Positions 32,480 through 44,990 of a stretch of DNA of 64,000 bases are shown here, piece after piece. The stretch comes from Brasenia schreberi. Taxonomy: Eukaryota > Streptophyta > Magnoliopsida > Nymphaeales > Cabombaceae. Below the pieces are notes generated by a model. It worked only from the letters and a program-made list of their open reading frames with translations, ran no database searches and was not told where the DNA came from. Position 1 is the first letter of the stretch. Each line of letters opens with the position of its first letter. Location of the stretch: NCBI GenBank assembly GCA_036023115.1, contig JAYKKT010000061.1, forward strand, positions 15,211,001 through 15,275,000. The letters are read 5' to 3'. Both the position numbers and the translations under genes were made by a program.

Positions 32480-33538
32480 CACTAACATCTAGGCCCTATT
32501 AGACTATGCATGCATTGACATTAGGACATCGGGACCAACAAGGGACCACAACTGAATTGACCAATGACTTTTTCTTGACAGCGAGTTTAATATAGAAAGG
32601 TGATGTGATTAGGCTTAGTAAAGAACGGATCCAACGAACCTGAAACCAAAAGCTATCTATCATCCCCGATGCATCCCTTATATATGACCAGTCTAGCTAG
32701 AACCGGACCGAAAATGATTTTGTAAGTGAACCGATTCAATCCCTTTTCACTGTCGTTATAAAGTACTGCAAATAAGTTTTTGGAAATTTTGATATTTATG
32801 AATTCCTGTAAGTTTTTGAAATTGTGGATTCACTTCAAACAATACTCAGTTTTGGATTCAGAAGCCAATTTTGTCCAGAAACTGATTCCGCACACACTGT
32901 CGATGACACGCCTGTCATGATGTTTGGATCAAGCATAGGGGTCCACATTACCATGCATTATATGCATGGCTGTGGGTGCTCCACGTTAGTTGGTGGGCAT
33001 CTTTCCAACTTTATATACATTGTGGTGTGTGCGGATTTTAAAGCATCGGATGCCTCCTGTTCAGACCAGATTCCGTAACCAGTACAGGTTCTGAGCTAGG
33101 GTAAGCAACCATTATTATGATTAATTTGGTGTGGAAGCGATCTGGTTTGATTGATCCTCTGTATACTTTCATTTACAGAGCTGTATATAGCATTTTTTCT
33201 TGCTCTGGAGGTGAGCTACTTCAATAACTTTCGGAATCTGTCAGCTAGAAGTCGCTGCCAAAAAGCAACGCATGTTTGCATTTTGAACACGTAAAAACTT
33301 TTAATCTTAATCCATGTTTTCTTGCTTGATGGTATCTTTGTTCGTTATTCTATACCATATTTATCACTAATTCAGACAATGGTGCGCTTCTATATGAAAG
33401 TGAACCTGTGAAATGGCAGTAGAAAAGTCCCTCTTTCTCGCACACGCATAGCCTGTAGTTCCAAATCTCTAATGCATCACAACGGCCATTTATTAATGAA
33501 GTCCCTTAACTGTCTGCTTTCTGTGATATTTTTCGCAG

Positions 33539-33792
33539 TCGAGTGCTTCCAAGCACATTGTAAACGATACCCGTGCCATGGAAGCAAGGATGATTGTGGA
33601 TGACGGTAGTGCCATTACCGAGACGGTGCTAATCCGGGGGCTGACCTTGAGTCAGAGTTGGTAATGCTTCATGACCTGGCTGTAAATGGTGGTGGTGAAC
33701 ATCAAAAGCGGTCTGTCCCTAAAAGAAGAAGGTCAAGGTCCGGAAGCTATTGGGAGGTGTTCAACTCCGATGTCCTGGAAAACATCATATAG
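33539..33792 (+). pseudogene. Unidentified exon-like remnant
   Basis: A good splice-acceptor-like tract (ATATTTTTCGCAG) ends at 33538. From there a frame runs 41 codons to a stop at 33662-33664 (SSASKHIVNDTRAMEARMIV...). An overlapping frame, 33610-33792, continues with ESELVMLHDLAVNGGGEHQK, a basic KRRRSRSGS run and SYWEVFNSDV. This could be one last exon broken by a frameshift. I do not recognise the family. It is GC-richer than its surroundings. The next 400 bases hold AATAAA-like signals (33920) but no gene. Confidence 0.35.
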
Positions 33793-35279
33793 AACTTGGA
33801 GGTCTCCCTTGAAGCCATGAGAGCGCTAGAAGGAGTTCAACTCAAATGTTCCTCCAAAAATGTTTTGGTTTCATATTGTTATTTAGAAATTTTTTGTTCT
33901 TATGTATCTTGATGAGTAGAAATAAAAGCCACAATTATGCTTGCACTTCACTATGATTATTTTTAACATATTTATAGTTAAAATTCCTCATTACCCCATT
34001 AATGCATCCCTATATAATGTATGGTAATCACATTTTGTAACATAAATGCGCAGCATTATAAAGAGAGTTCTCCTCACGTACTTGGTTATGACAATAGATA
34101 TGAAATTTTATTTTGAAGTCTATGTAGAGAATTGAAATAATTTTCACAAACTACGTCGTGCGCGAGCATTACATTAGTTTTACTTAAACTAACAAAAATT
34201 GTTTCTAACTTTAATAGCGATTGTATGTAAGTGAGCTCTTTTCGACTTAGGCCTTCTTGAACCGACGCTCAAGGGTCAACCTAAACGCTTTGAGGATTGT
34301 TTTGGATCAAATGTATTTTTAAAATCCACTTTCAAATCCAAATGACTTAACCAAATTCGTAAACCTAGGTCTTTAAAGGAAATATTTCAAAGTTCTCAAA
34401 AATAGAAATTAGTTCTATTTTTAGAGACGTATGTCAAGATTTTTCTCGATAGCTTCTCAATGTCCAAAAATCATGAAAATTTTATAGGCAAAAGAGGTTG
34501 ATATGAAGATTCAGGAACTATTTTTATTCTAATTTTTGAATGTGCATAAATAAATCAGACATTGACCAATGCTCAAACATTTAGGATAGTTTTGTGATAG
34601 AAATACATAGGTCTAAAAAAATATTTTTATCTTGGTGCACAGACCTCCGATCTTTATGAACTTAGTCTTGTTGGGAAGCTATGAATATCAGTTTTCCAAT
34701 GAGATCAGTTTCAATAAAATTTGTTTACTGCACACATATTGGATGATAACCCAAGCTCTATTGTAGTTAACAAGGGTTTCACATGTTTTGTTTCGATTTT
34801 AACGATCTATTCTGATTTTATTTACTACATTACCCTAAAATTCTTGAAAATTTTATTAGAAGTGGGCTTGTGTGTACATTAAGTGTGTAAGGTTTCAGAG
34901 TATTCAAAGTAGAGAACAAGGAATTAAAAATAAAAAATCAGACAAATATAGGATGTAGAAAACAGATTTTTGGGTTTACAACATACATGAATGTATTTCG
35001 TCCGAAATTGAAAGACAAATCACAACAATTTCAATGTAAATGATTGAAGAAAATGAAGAAAAGTATAATTATAGGTTAAGAATAAAGGGGATTATGATAT
35101 ATAAGAGTCTATAATGTATATTGGGGTAGGAGAAGCTGAAAATCAAATACATAGTAAGCATCTAATCAAACAAAATTGGGCAGTATAACATCTAGCTATT
35201 ACATCAATAAATAGAGTGAGCTGCTCCTTAATTACATGCCTTTCTTAATTGAATGAAAGTAGGGAATAAATGAGATTTA
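33793..35279. other. AT-rich interval, probably part of the adjoining LTR
   Basis: No frame or family is recognised. It may be the R/U5 part of the minus-strand LTR whose start is at 36595, since copy B's LTR of the same family is about 2.3 kb long; the boundary was not located. Confidence 0.35.
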
Positions 35280-36595
35280 AAGAGAGGGAGAATCAATCTT
35301 GATTGAGAAGTTTCTTGGCGAATTGATGAAGTCGGCCAAGAGGGGGGGCGGCTCCCCCAATTTCCCTCTTCTTCTTCCTCTCTCTCTCTCCTTCTCTCTC
35401 TTTCTCTCTTTCTTTCTCTCTCTTTCTCTGCTCACTTGGCTGCAACCTTTCCTCTCTCTCTTCACTCCCTTCAATGCCTTGAACCCAACCCCAAGGCCCC
35501 CATTTATAGATTTCAAGGGGGCCTCTAGGGCCTTCCACGAGCTCAACTTACCCTAGCCCGTCCCTTGCTTGATCTTGGTGGCTTGCCATAAGACGAGTCT
35601 TGACTTGGGTGTAGTTTTCATTTGTTCTTTAAACTTGAGACTTGAATCATTGACTTGGGTGTAGTCTTCATTTGTTCTTTGAACTTGAGACTTGAATCCA
35701 CTTGGGCTTGAGTTTGCTTCTTCTGGCTCATGTTTAGGATCGACTTAAATTTTTAACTCAAGATGACCCTGCTTTGAGGCTTGATTTGGATGATTCGTTC
35801 GATCCTAACTTGAGGAATCATGTTTTACTTGATTATCTTTTCATTTAAGATTTATGGTTTCAAATATTTTCTTTTTAATTATTTAAAATAATTTCATTTT
35901 AGATATATTTGAAAACATCGAGTTTTAACAAAATCCTCAGATATTTCTTTTTGGAAAACAATTGAGTCATATTCCTAAAGTTTATTTGTGTGGGTGACCT
36001 GTTTTCGCTTTATGAGTTAGTCTTTACTGTTTCAACCATTTTAACCATTTGTTGGGTGTAGGGTGTCGGATCACTTTAATCCTTTTGATGAGTGCAAGGT
36101 CTCAAACCACTTTAACCCTTGGGTGTAGGGTCTTGGAGTAATGCTATCCTCAATCGAGCAAATTTTTGAGGTATGGTTTGGATCGATTTGATTTTGAATT
36201 TCAAAGGCTTTTGTAATTTTGTAATTTTGACACTTTGCAAACATTTGGTGGGTTTAGTTCCCAATATTTCATTGTCACCTATTTTTTTATAAAAAATGAT
36301 TTGAAATTATCCTTTCTTTAAAGGCAATCATTTGAAAAAGTAGAGTCCTGCTCATTTGGTCTTGAGGGCAAAGTAATCACTTTTTTGAACTTTTTATGAA
36401 AATTAGATTTTTTTTTGAGAGAGATGAAATATAACCTTATTTTAAGGTTGCTACAAAATTTTGACACAAAAATGAGTTTGTTTAAGGTGTCTTTATTTGA
36501 AAAACCCTTAAAAGACCTAAAAATGCAATTTTTCTTGAAAAAGGCAGAAATTATAAAATATCAAAATTTTTTGTGAAAAATTTTGGGTGTTTACA
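35280..36595 (-). mobile_element. Gypsy-type LTR (U3 to R), minus orientation
   Basis: The minus strand begins TGTAAACACCCAAAATTTTT at 36595 and has a TATAAAT box at 35512-35518, 1.08 kb downstream, then a GA-rich leader (CT-rich on plus at 35374-35430). Its first 300 bases align in order with the LTR that starts at 47285 (shared TAAACACC, GGTCTTTTAAG, CAAATTTTGT, ACC/TTTTACC-TTCAAGG blocks). A 50-bp tandem duplication sits at 35601-35699. Short frames over the CT-rich run are low-complexity artefacts. Confidence 0.65.
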
Positions 36596-37300
36596 GTGAC
36601 CTCTACGAAGTTGCTCGTTGACCTCTTCTCTAAACTCTTGATCCTCTCATTTGGTCTTTTGAATTGGTCTAATTCATGATCTTTTTCCTTATCTTCTAAA
36701 TGTTAGATATTATGTTGAGTCCTGTGGTCCTCTTCTAAAGATGTTTCTTTCTCATCTAGCTCCTCCTTGGGTTCATTGTCAACATCAATTCTTTCTACAT
36801 CCATAGACTCATGCTCATCTCCTCCTAATGCTGCCTCATAATTAGACTCATGCTTCTCTCCTACACTACCTTCTCGTGCTCAAATTCAATGCCAGCATCA
36901 ACTACATCAACTTCTCTGGTGGTTCTTCCTCCTTCATTACATCTTTTTTTGGTAAATAATGTTTAACATATCAAAAGTCATTCTATATAGTTCAATAACA
37001 TCATAGGTTGCATTCTACTTGAGCATAGTTTGAATATAGTTGTTGATGTACAACTCAACATATCTTGACTTATCACTACATCCTTGAATCATATTCCATA
37101 TCGTGAGGGAATTGTAAGCCTCTCTAAAAACAAATGAAACAACTCCTTAAACCTCAAATAGGATGATCTAAATTATGGGTGTCAATTGACCAACATAAAC
37201 TATCTATGGTTGACAAGACCATCTCTCACCGTAATATAACAAAAGGGAAATGAACTTCATGGCCCTACATAACAAATGAATTGGAGTGAATATTCCATGT
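36596..37300 (-). other. Unrecognised sequence with a short acidic frame
   Basis: On the minus strand about 57 codons near 36872-36700 read open with an acidic composition and an internal duplication (KHESN / EHESM, then EPKEELDEKE). No start, domain or family is recognised. It could be the inside of an unknown element next to the LTR. Confidence 0.3.
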
Positions 37301-39065
37301 CAAACGAAATGAAAGGTAAGTAATAATATTATATTGTAGGTTAACATGATTGTCCTTGCTATAGTATCATCTTTTAGAAATGTTTTATACATTTTTACTT
37401 GTTGCTCACTTACGTTTGGGGGTGGTGGACACATGGTTTCCTTCAATACATACTCACCAACTTCAAGTGTTAGAGCTAGTGAGATTCTCCTCTTCCATGT
37501 TTAGAAGTTAAAGCCGTTCAACTTCTCAGTTTTTGCCAACTCAGACACACATATCCTAGAGCTTATTTTTATGTGTTTGGCAATAATAACAATTAAACAG
37601 TCTAAAAATGAAACAAATATAAAACAAAGAGCACACATAGCAAGAATCATGTTAGAACGATGCATAATATCATATAAGTAGCCCAACAATAATTTCATAA
37701 GCTCCTTGGTACAAATTTGAAATTTTCCCAAAGAATTTCTGCCTTTGTACCCCTTAAATAATACCAAGGGCAAATCCATAATTTTAACTATTTATCTTCT
37801 TTTGAAAATTTTGTTAAAGCCTAAGGAAAAACTCGTAAAATTATTCTTTGGTATTTTTGTAAAATTCGTGACTGATCGGGGTTAGAATTGTAATTTTAAC
37901 CCTCAAGCTAAACCTATAATTTTTCAAAAGTATAGGGGCAATTCTATCTTTTGACTGAATGTCAGATCTGAAATTATCTAAACCGAGAAGGGCATAAACA
38001 TAAAATGACAGCTTGGTATTTTGTAATTTTCATAAACCACCAAAGGATAAAACTTACTTTTTGTACAATAAGGGCAAAATATTCTTTTTACCTAAAAATG
38101 TCTGGACAATTTTGTAATTTTGTAGAGTGGTAGAATTGGGAATAACGAAAACCGATCGCGACAGAACGAACTTTTTAGTCCGCTGCCCGGGACGATTTCT
38201 TGGAAACCGGTGGCGGTTTCGGGAAACTGCCAATTTCAGTCTGCGGTTTTCTGAAACTGCCTAGCATTTTTGCAATCTGGTATTTAAGGAGGAGAGAGAA
38301 TTTTAAGCACAAAACAGACAGGGAGAGAGAGAGGGAGAGGGAGAGAGAAAGAGAGGGAAATCAGAGAGAGAGAAAGAGGGGTCGGCGGCCCATAGCCGGC
38401 GCTTTGGCCAGGTTTCTCCTTCCTTGGCTGGCCTTTTTCGGCCTATTTCGGCTTTGCCCTGCTGTCGACCATTTTTTTCGGCCTTGCTTTGGCCGTTCTC
38501 TATTTCGGATTCTGGCCGTCGCCTTTCTTCAGCTTCTGTTCGTCGCCTTGCTTCGGCTTTTTGTTTTGGTCGTCGCCTTGCTTCGACTTTTATTGTGGCC
38601 ATCGCCTTGCTTCGTCTTCTTTCTTTCCTTTCTCGTTCATCTTTTTTTTTTTTAGAGCAGATACTTACCTTCTCCTTCTGTTTCTCTATTTTTTTTTGCA
38701 GGGTTTGTTAGGCCCTCATACGAGTGTTGAATCGGCGGCAGATGATACACTCTTGCTCTTGCTCTTTAGTTGCCAAAAGCTCTGCTTCTCTGCATGAGTT
38801 GTCTTATGATTCTTTTCAGTAACGGAAACGGAGGTTGTTGTGTTTCGAGGTTTCCTCACACCACTTTTTCTAGAGATACCTTTTCTTGTATCTTTTTGTA
38901 TATTTTTGTGTGTTATGCTTATAGAGCACTGCCTGCTCATTGTCTCTTGGTTGTCTACTGGCTTTTCACGCTGGGTTTTTCTCATCTGACCGAACAAATC
39001 AGGACGGTTACTCTAAAATCCAGCCGTTACCAAATAGGGTTGGTGAGAATGGCCATCCTAACTCT
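37300..39065 (-). mobile_element. Copia-type element, 5' part (gag start, leader, LTR), minus strand
   Basis: At 37385-37330 the minus strand reads YKTFLKDDTIARTIM, matching the gag start region of the element at 41000-44990 (YKIFLKDDTIARMIM). Similarity to that element continues at 37370-37930 versus 44400-44990. A PBS-like relic abuts TGTTGAATCGG at 38724, at the place where the 27528-29600 element has its PBS and LTR edge. The LTR runs from about 38724 to 39065, where NLR sequence begins abruptly. A GA-rich tract (38323-38382) and a degenerate repeat of about 30 bp (GTCGCCTTGCTTCGG, 38518-38620) lie in the leader. Confidence 0.5.
38518..38620. repeat. Degenerate repeat of about 30 bp
   Basis: GTCGCCTTGCTTCG(G/A)CTT begins at 38542, 38572 and 38601, with a weaker unit at 38518. 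Long frames on both strands here come from the low-complexity composition. Confidence 0.7.
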
Positions 39066-39071
39066 AACAAT

Positions 39072-40641
39072 ATGTTGATCATGTTATGGATTGCAGAGGG
39101 GCTCATACAACAAGTAGAGGCATGATACTGGAGGAGGTAGCAGAAGAGTTCCTTAGAGATCTAACGGACACAAACCATCTACAAGCTGTAAATACTACCA
39201 TTAATGACCGAATAAAAACATTTAGGCTTCATGGTATTATGAGAGATCTGCAAATTTCGTTGTCACGGACAGAGGACTTCGCTATTAATTTTCACGGGGA
39301 CAGGAAGACAATAGGGAAGACTTTCAGGCGTCTGTCGATCCAAAGCAATATGGAACATTTCTTCAAAAGCAATGTAGACATGTCTCACCTTCGCTCGCTC
39401 CTTAATTTCGAGTCTGTAAGCATGCAGCCACCTGTTGGGAAACAAAATTGCGGCGATGCGCAAGGGCATTGGGCTGTGATGTTCTTAGGTTGTCAATTCC
39501 ACAGGGTCAAACAAGATGATGACATCGCACCAAAATGGATAGGTGTGTTCTCACAGATTCAAGTCATTAGGGTTTTGGATCTACGAGGTGCTCAAATTGA
39601 TGAGCTTCCTGTTTGAGATATCTTAGCCTTAGAGACACCAAGATTAAGATTCTCCCGAAGTCCTTCGGGAAGAAGCTTTGGAACCTTCAAACTTTGGACA
39701 TTAGAGGCACCCTTATAAAATTTCTGCCAAAAGGGTTACTGAAAATGTTAAGCCTCAGACATTTGTGTATGTCTCGTGACAGCACTGATACGCCAAAGGA
39801 AGTGCCTGAGGGTATTGGGGTTTTATCAGAATCTTTACAGACGTTTACGGGTGTGGAGGGAGCCAAGGAAAATATGCTAAAAGAGGTTGGGAAGCTAAAT
39901 AAGCTGGGAAGGTTTGAAATATACAATGTGAACGAGAAAAATGTGGATCAAGTCTCTGAATCCATCGGTACAATGTACTGTCTCTTTCGGTTAAGGGTTC
40001 ATTCAACGGATGTTATTAATATAGATTCACTCTCTTCTGCTTTGCCAATATCAGTAAGAACAGTAATTTTGGATGGACCTTTGGAAAGTTTACCAGCTGA
40101 GTTTGGCTTCTCAACTATACTCACAAAACTGCTTCTTAGTCACTCGAAATTAACTAAGGACCCATTCTTGTATCTTCAATATCTGCCAAAACTGCTACAG
40201 CTGACACTCGAGAATGCATATGAAGGACAGCAATTAATGAGTGACATCGGCGGGTTTCAAAAGCTTAAGAAATTGAAGCTCAATGATTTAAAGGACTTGA
40301 GATGTGTGATAGTGGAGAAGGGTGCGATGCCAAACCTTCAGTGCCTACGCATCTCTGGTTGCAAGAACTTAAAAGGGGTCCCTGAAGGCATTGAACATCT
40401 CGCTAACCTTCCTGAATCGGTGTTCATGGGCATGGGTGATAAGTTCCTGCATCACTTTGTCCAAAAAAGTGAAGAAGGTGGAACCGATTTCTCTAAACAT
40501 CAACGAGGTCCCAGCAGAGGGTTTATTTATGAGAAGCGTGGGAAACTATATCGCATTTACTCAAGAATGGTAGAGAGAATAAATTCTAAATCTTTCATCC
40601 TTCCGGCACGTAAGTCCCTTGATTCTATTTGCCTTTTTTAA
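39072..40641 (+). pseudogene. CC-NLR fragment (ARC2 and LRRs), middle copy
   Basis: Related to the NLR at 2165-3730 but clearly diverged, so it is an older paralogue than the copy A/B pair. It starts abruptly inside the protein at MLIMLWIAEGLIQ. Frame 39086-39616 has FRLHGIMRDLQISLSRTEDFA and a stretch (RRLSIQSNMEHFFKSNV... about 39329-39463) that copies A and B have lost. It stops at 39616 after a deletion of about 25 bases relative to copy A (in MVGELIHL). Frame 39613-40641 holds the LRR C-terminus and keeps the short block deleted in copy A near 3168 (LRVHSTDVINIDS). It has no NB-ARC P-loop or GLPL region. Similarity to copy A continues in the 3' flank to 40995. It is not functional. Confidence 0.88.
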
Positions 40642-40999
40642 TTCGTTTTTCCTTTGCGCTTTCTGTTTCTGTTGATTCTTCATAATAACAGGGTTAGTAG
40701 TTCATAACAACAGATTAATTTTCTATATGTCCTTTAGTGTCACGTCAAGCCTACTAATCACATGAACGGTTGATAATTAAATTATTTATCCGCGAGAAAA
40801 TTTGATTTATTGCGGTTGTATTATCTGATATTTTCTGGTTTGTGCAAGATTTCCTTTCTTCCACTACACATACAACGGATCATTGATGTCCAATGTTCAG
40901 TTTCCTCTCGCCCCCTCAAAAAAAAAATCATCTGTGTTCTTCTGTATTTATTAAAAGAGATTTTCTTCGCCTGTCCGATGCTATCGGTACATTGTACGA

Positions 41000-43900
41000 T
41001 TTAAGGTACAATGTCGCCAGAGTGGGAAGAACCTGGGGCAGTTGCAGCCGATGCCTTTGCTGTTGAACTTCCGGTAGGCTTACTCGATGTTGACGTTCTT
41101 AGCTCGTTTTGAGCCTCCCTGCTTTTGGTCCACAACAGCAGCTGACCTTATTCTCTTTGAGCAGCGGATTCACACGTAAAAGGTAAGGATTTTGGTTGAT
41201 TTTAGTGCTTTTCTACTATATATTTTCACTCTTTATATCTATAGAGTAGCGGCTGCTCCATTTTCCTCGGATTTTCTGCTAGGCTTTCCTCTTTTTAGAG
41301 TCCTAATTCGATCGGTTATGAAACTCATCCTTAATCGGTTGGCTGTTACTACTCATTTTCGTAACCGCCACCACATATAACGGTTGGATGGTCAGCCTAG
41401 CCATTTATGTGATAAGGTTGCCGAGAAATGATCACATCGGCTTTACATTTCTCGCTTGGCTATTCGAGCCAAATGATCTAATATACTGGTTTTCCTTCCA
41501 CTTTTGCAGGATTTTCCTAGTAATGTTATTTCATAATTGTTATTGCAATCGTTATCTATTGTGTGGTTTTTTACTTACATAACAATCAAACATATCTCAA
41601 ACTCATGTTTGTAACATGTTTTGAGAAAGATCCTCTGTTATGCCTTTAGTCAAGGGATCTGCCAACATATCATGAGTTGGCATGTATGAGATGAATATTT
41701 CCTTTCTCGTAACCATATCATGAACATAATGATATTTTACCACTATATGCTTGCTTTTAGAGTTGTGAGTTTCACTCTTTATTATAGTAATTGTTGCATT
41801 ATTGTTATAGTAAATGACAATTGGCTCGTCGGCTATTTCTAGCTTCAAATTTCATATGAAACTGCTTATCTAGATAACACTCCTTACACTATATAACAAG
41901 CCACATACTCAGTTTGTTGTGTATGCAATGTTGCATAACACTATTTCTTACATACCAAAGAAACTCCACCTCCAAATAAGAATATTTGATCTGATGTTGA
42001 TTTGTTGTCACCTTTGTTTCGAGCAAAGTCACCATATGAGTATCATATCACTTTAAGTTTATCTCCTTGAAAACACAATTTCAAGTCTTTTGTTCCTTTC
42101 AGATATCTTAAACCTTTTCATCGCTATCTAATGTTGTCAGCTAAGATTACTTTGATATTTACTCACAAGACCAACAACAAAGATGATATAAGGTCTTATA
42201 AAGAACATAACATACATCAAACTACCCACAGCTTGTGCATAAGGAATGTTAGGCTTATTGTCTCCTTCACTAGGATAATAAACTTTTTGACTGCTCTCGC
42301 AAAAGGTTTAGAGACAGACTTGCATTCACCCATTTTGAACTTTTTGAGGATATAATCAATATCTCCATCCTCACTTAGGCATAAGAACTTATATTCTCTA
42401 TCTCGAGAAATCCTTATAGCTAGGTTATAGAATGCGTCTCCCATATTTTTCATTTCAAACCTTGAGTTTAACCATGACTTGGTTTTGACAATCATCTCAT
42501 TGTTATTTTCAGTTAACAACATGTCATCCGCATATAAAGATAAGATGACAAAGTGGCTTCCACTGTTCCAAACATATATACAGTGATCAAGCTCATTAAC
42601 CAGAAACTCAAGTTCAATAATGACATTTTGAAAAGTCAAATACCATTGACGAGGTGACTGTTTTAGGCCATATAGGGATTTTCTCAACCTATATACTTTG
42701 TCTTCTTTTCCTTCAACAATATATCCTTCGGACTGCTGCATATATATGATCTCATCTAAATCTTTGTTTACGAAAGTAGTCTTTAAATCTAACTGATATA
42801 ACTCCAAATCATAATATGTAGATATCGCCATGATTATTCTAATGGATGCAAATTTCGTAAAATAGAATATGTCTCAACATAATCTATTTCCTCCTTTTGC
42901 GAAAAACCTTTTACAATCAACTTCGCTTTAAACTTGTCGATTGAACCATCAATCTTATATTTTTTTTTCAGAACCCATTTACAACCTATGACTTTTCTTT
43001 TTTTTCGCAAATCAATAAGTTCCCAAACTTGGTATTTTTCAATGAATTCAATTTCTTCATTTATGACTTTTTCTCAATTTGTTGCTTATCATGAATTTAT
43101 AGCCTATTGATAAGTCAAGTTATCAGTCAACTCATCTATATTCATCGAATTGCATACTTCTTTTGAAAGATCAGTGTGATAATCATTTAAGTAGGATGGT
43201 GTGGCCCTAGGACTTTTATGCCCACTTAAAGTTTCGGTTGACTAAAGAAGATCTTCTACGGGTTCAAATGATGATTGATCTACGTCTATTAGATCGTCAA
43301 TGTACTCATCATTATTTTCTAAGATATCATTCTTAGTATCTTCTAAGAATTTAATATGTTTGTTCTCAATCAATCCATGATCCTTATGATAAAACCGATA
43401 TCCTTTTGAGTCTTTAGGATATCCGATGAATATACATCTGAAGGACCTTTTGTCTAGCTTATTTCTAAACTTATGAAGGATCTTCACATAAGAAATAGAT
43501 CTCCACCTCCTTACATGACCTAGGTTAAGTTTTCTTCCAAACCACTTCTCATATGGTATAGTGAATACAACCTTACATGGTACTCTATTGAGAAAGCATT
43601 GTTTCCCATGTATACCGGATGATCTCCTAGTTTAAATTCCTTTAGATCCATTGCCCCTTCCTTTCTATTTAAGATATTTCTTATCGCTCCTCAGTCAATC
43701 CACCAATCAATCATTGGGCGATCCATGTATAGACATTATGATATCACGTAGATTATGTTCTGTTTCACCGATTATCACATTATGGGTTGTTTCCTTCACT
43801 CTTCTTCTTGCGACAATCTCTCTTTTACTGTCCAATTTTTTCACAACTGAAATACTTGACTTGAGAAGCAGTTTTGTGCGTTTTCTTAAAAGATTGACCG

Positions 43901-44990
43901 TTCTTTTTGTTCTTTTTGCCAAACCTTTTTTAGTTATTTCTTCTTTGGTTGGGTTTGGAGCTCGACGTTATCTCATCTTGCATTACTACCAATTTCTCTT
44001 TCATGATTTTGTTCATGTGTTCTTGTTCAATTACTAGTTTTAGGGGCAATTCTAAAAGATTTATTTCAAGCCATACTCTACCAGCCGTAGTGACCATGTT
44101 TAATAACGGAAAAGACTGTTTAATATGGTGGATATCTACTTCGGTTATAGGATGACTAATTTGGCTATAGCTAAATCTCTTGGTATTACTAGCATATGGT
44201 TCACATGTTCTACTACATTATCTCCTTCTTTCATTTTATAAGAGTTATATTTTTGCAGAAGTAACTGAACATGTAGTTTAGCTGTAGTGTTATATTTAGT
44301 TGTTATCGAGTCAAACAACTCTTTTGCAGTATAAAAATCTTCAAAAACCCTTATCAGATCATCCTCTATGTATATTAACATGATCATTCTTGCTATTGTG
44401 TCATCTTTTAGAAATATTTTATATATTTTTCTTTATTCCTTTGTAACGTTAGGTGGTGGTGGACACACTGTTTCCTTCAGTACATATTTTTCACGTTTGA
44501 AAGTTTAAACCTTCAAGTGTTAGATACACATATTCTAGAATTCATTTTTATGTGTATGACAAAATTAACAAATAGATGGGATAAAAGGAAAATATTTACC
44601 AAGCAACAAACAATGGATAGGAAAATTTTGATAAACATAATACACAATATCCAAATAGTGAACTCTAAATAGCTCATGGTACATAAAACTAGTTTTAAGC
44701 ATCATTTTAAGTTTTAATAACCTGATTCTATTATAGAATCAAATTGGGAATAAATCCATAATTTTCCCAAAAAATTTTGCCTCCGATAATTTCCCAAAAC
44801 ACCAGGGGTAAAACGGTAATTTTATCTATTTATCCGGTTTTGTAATTTAAAAAAAGATCAAGTACAGAACATTATATTTGGTGTTTGGTTTTTTTGATAA
44901 ATTCGTCATTGATCGGGGGTAAATTCATAATTTTATTCTAACTATGATAATGCCATTTATACTCTTCTTCAAAGTAAGGACAATTAAACA
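41000..44990 (-). mobile_element. Copia element relic with gag and pol, minus strand
   Basis: Minus-strand domains are in Copia order: gag near 44400-44145 (FLKDDTIA..., RVFEDFYTAKELFDSITTKY, VQLLLQKYNSYKMKE); a protease remnant near 43690 (stop-LVD-stop-GAIRNI, in place of WLVDSGATRHI); the integrase C-terminal end at 43560-43242 (YEKWFGRKLNLGHVRRW, FRCIFIGYPKDSKGYRFY); reverse transcriptase at about 43080-42217 (CKWVLKKKYKIDGSIDKFKA, QLDLKTTFVNKDLDE, LYGLKQSPRQWY, LYADDML); and RNase H to 41603 (YYNNNATI, HIVVKYHYVHDM, DMLADPLTKG). Most of the integrase core and the zinc knuckle are missing. The 3' LTR probably covers 41590 to about 41000; the 5' LTR is not delimited. Stops and frameshifts mean it is inactive. 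Confidence 0.85.

Noticed and set aside
35293..35556. Overlapping 81-89-codon frames on both strands
   Set aside because: They follow a CT/GA low-complexity run in an LTR leader; the Arg-Glu or Ser-Leu composition is that of the repeat.
38200..38797. Several 95-151-codon frames on both strands
   Set aside because: They cross the GA-rich tract and the 30-bp degenerate repeat of a Copia leader, have no domain, and overlap in several frames at once.
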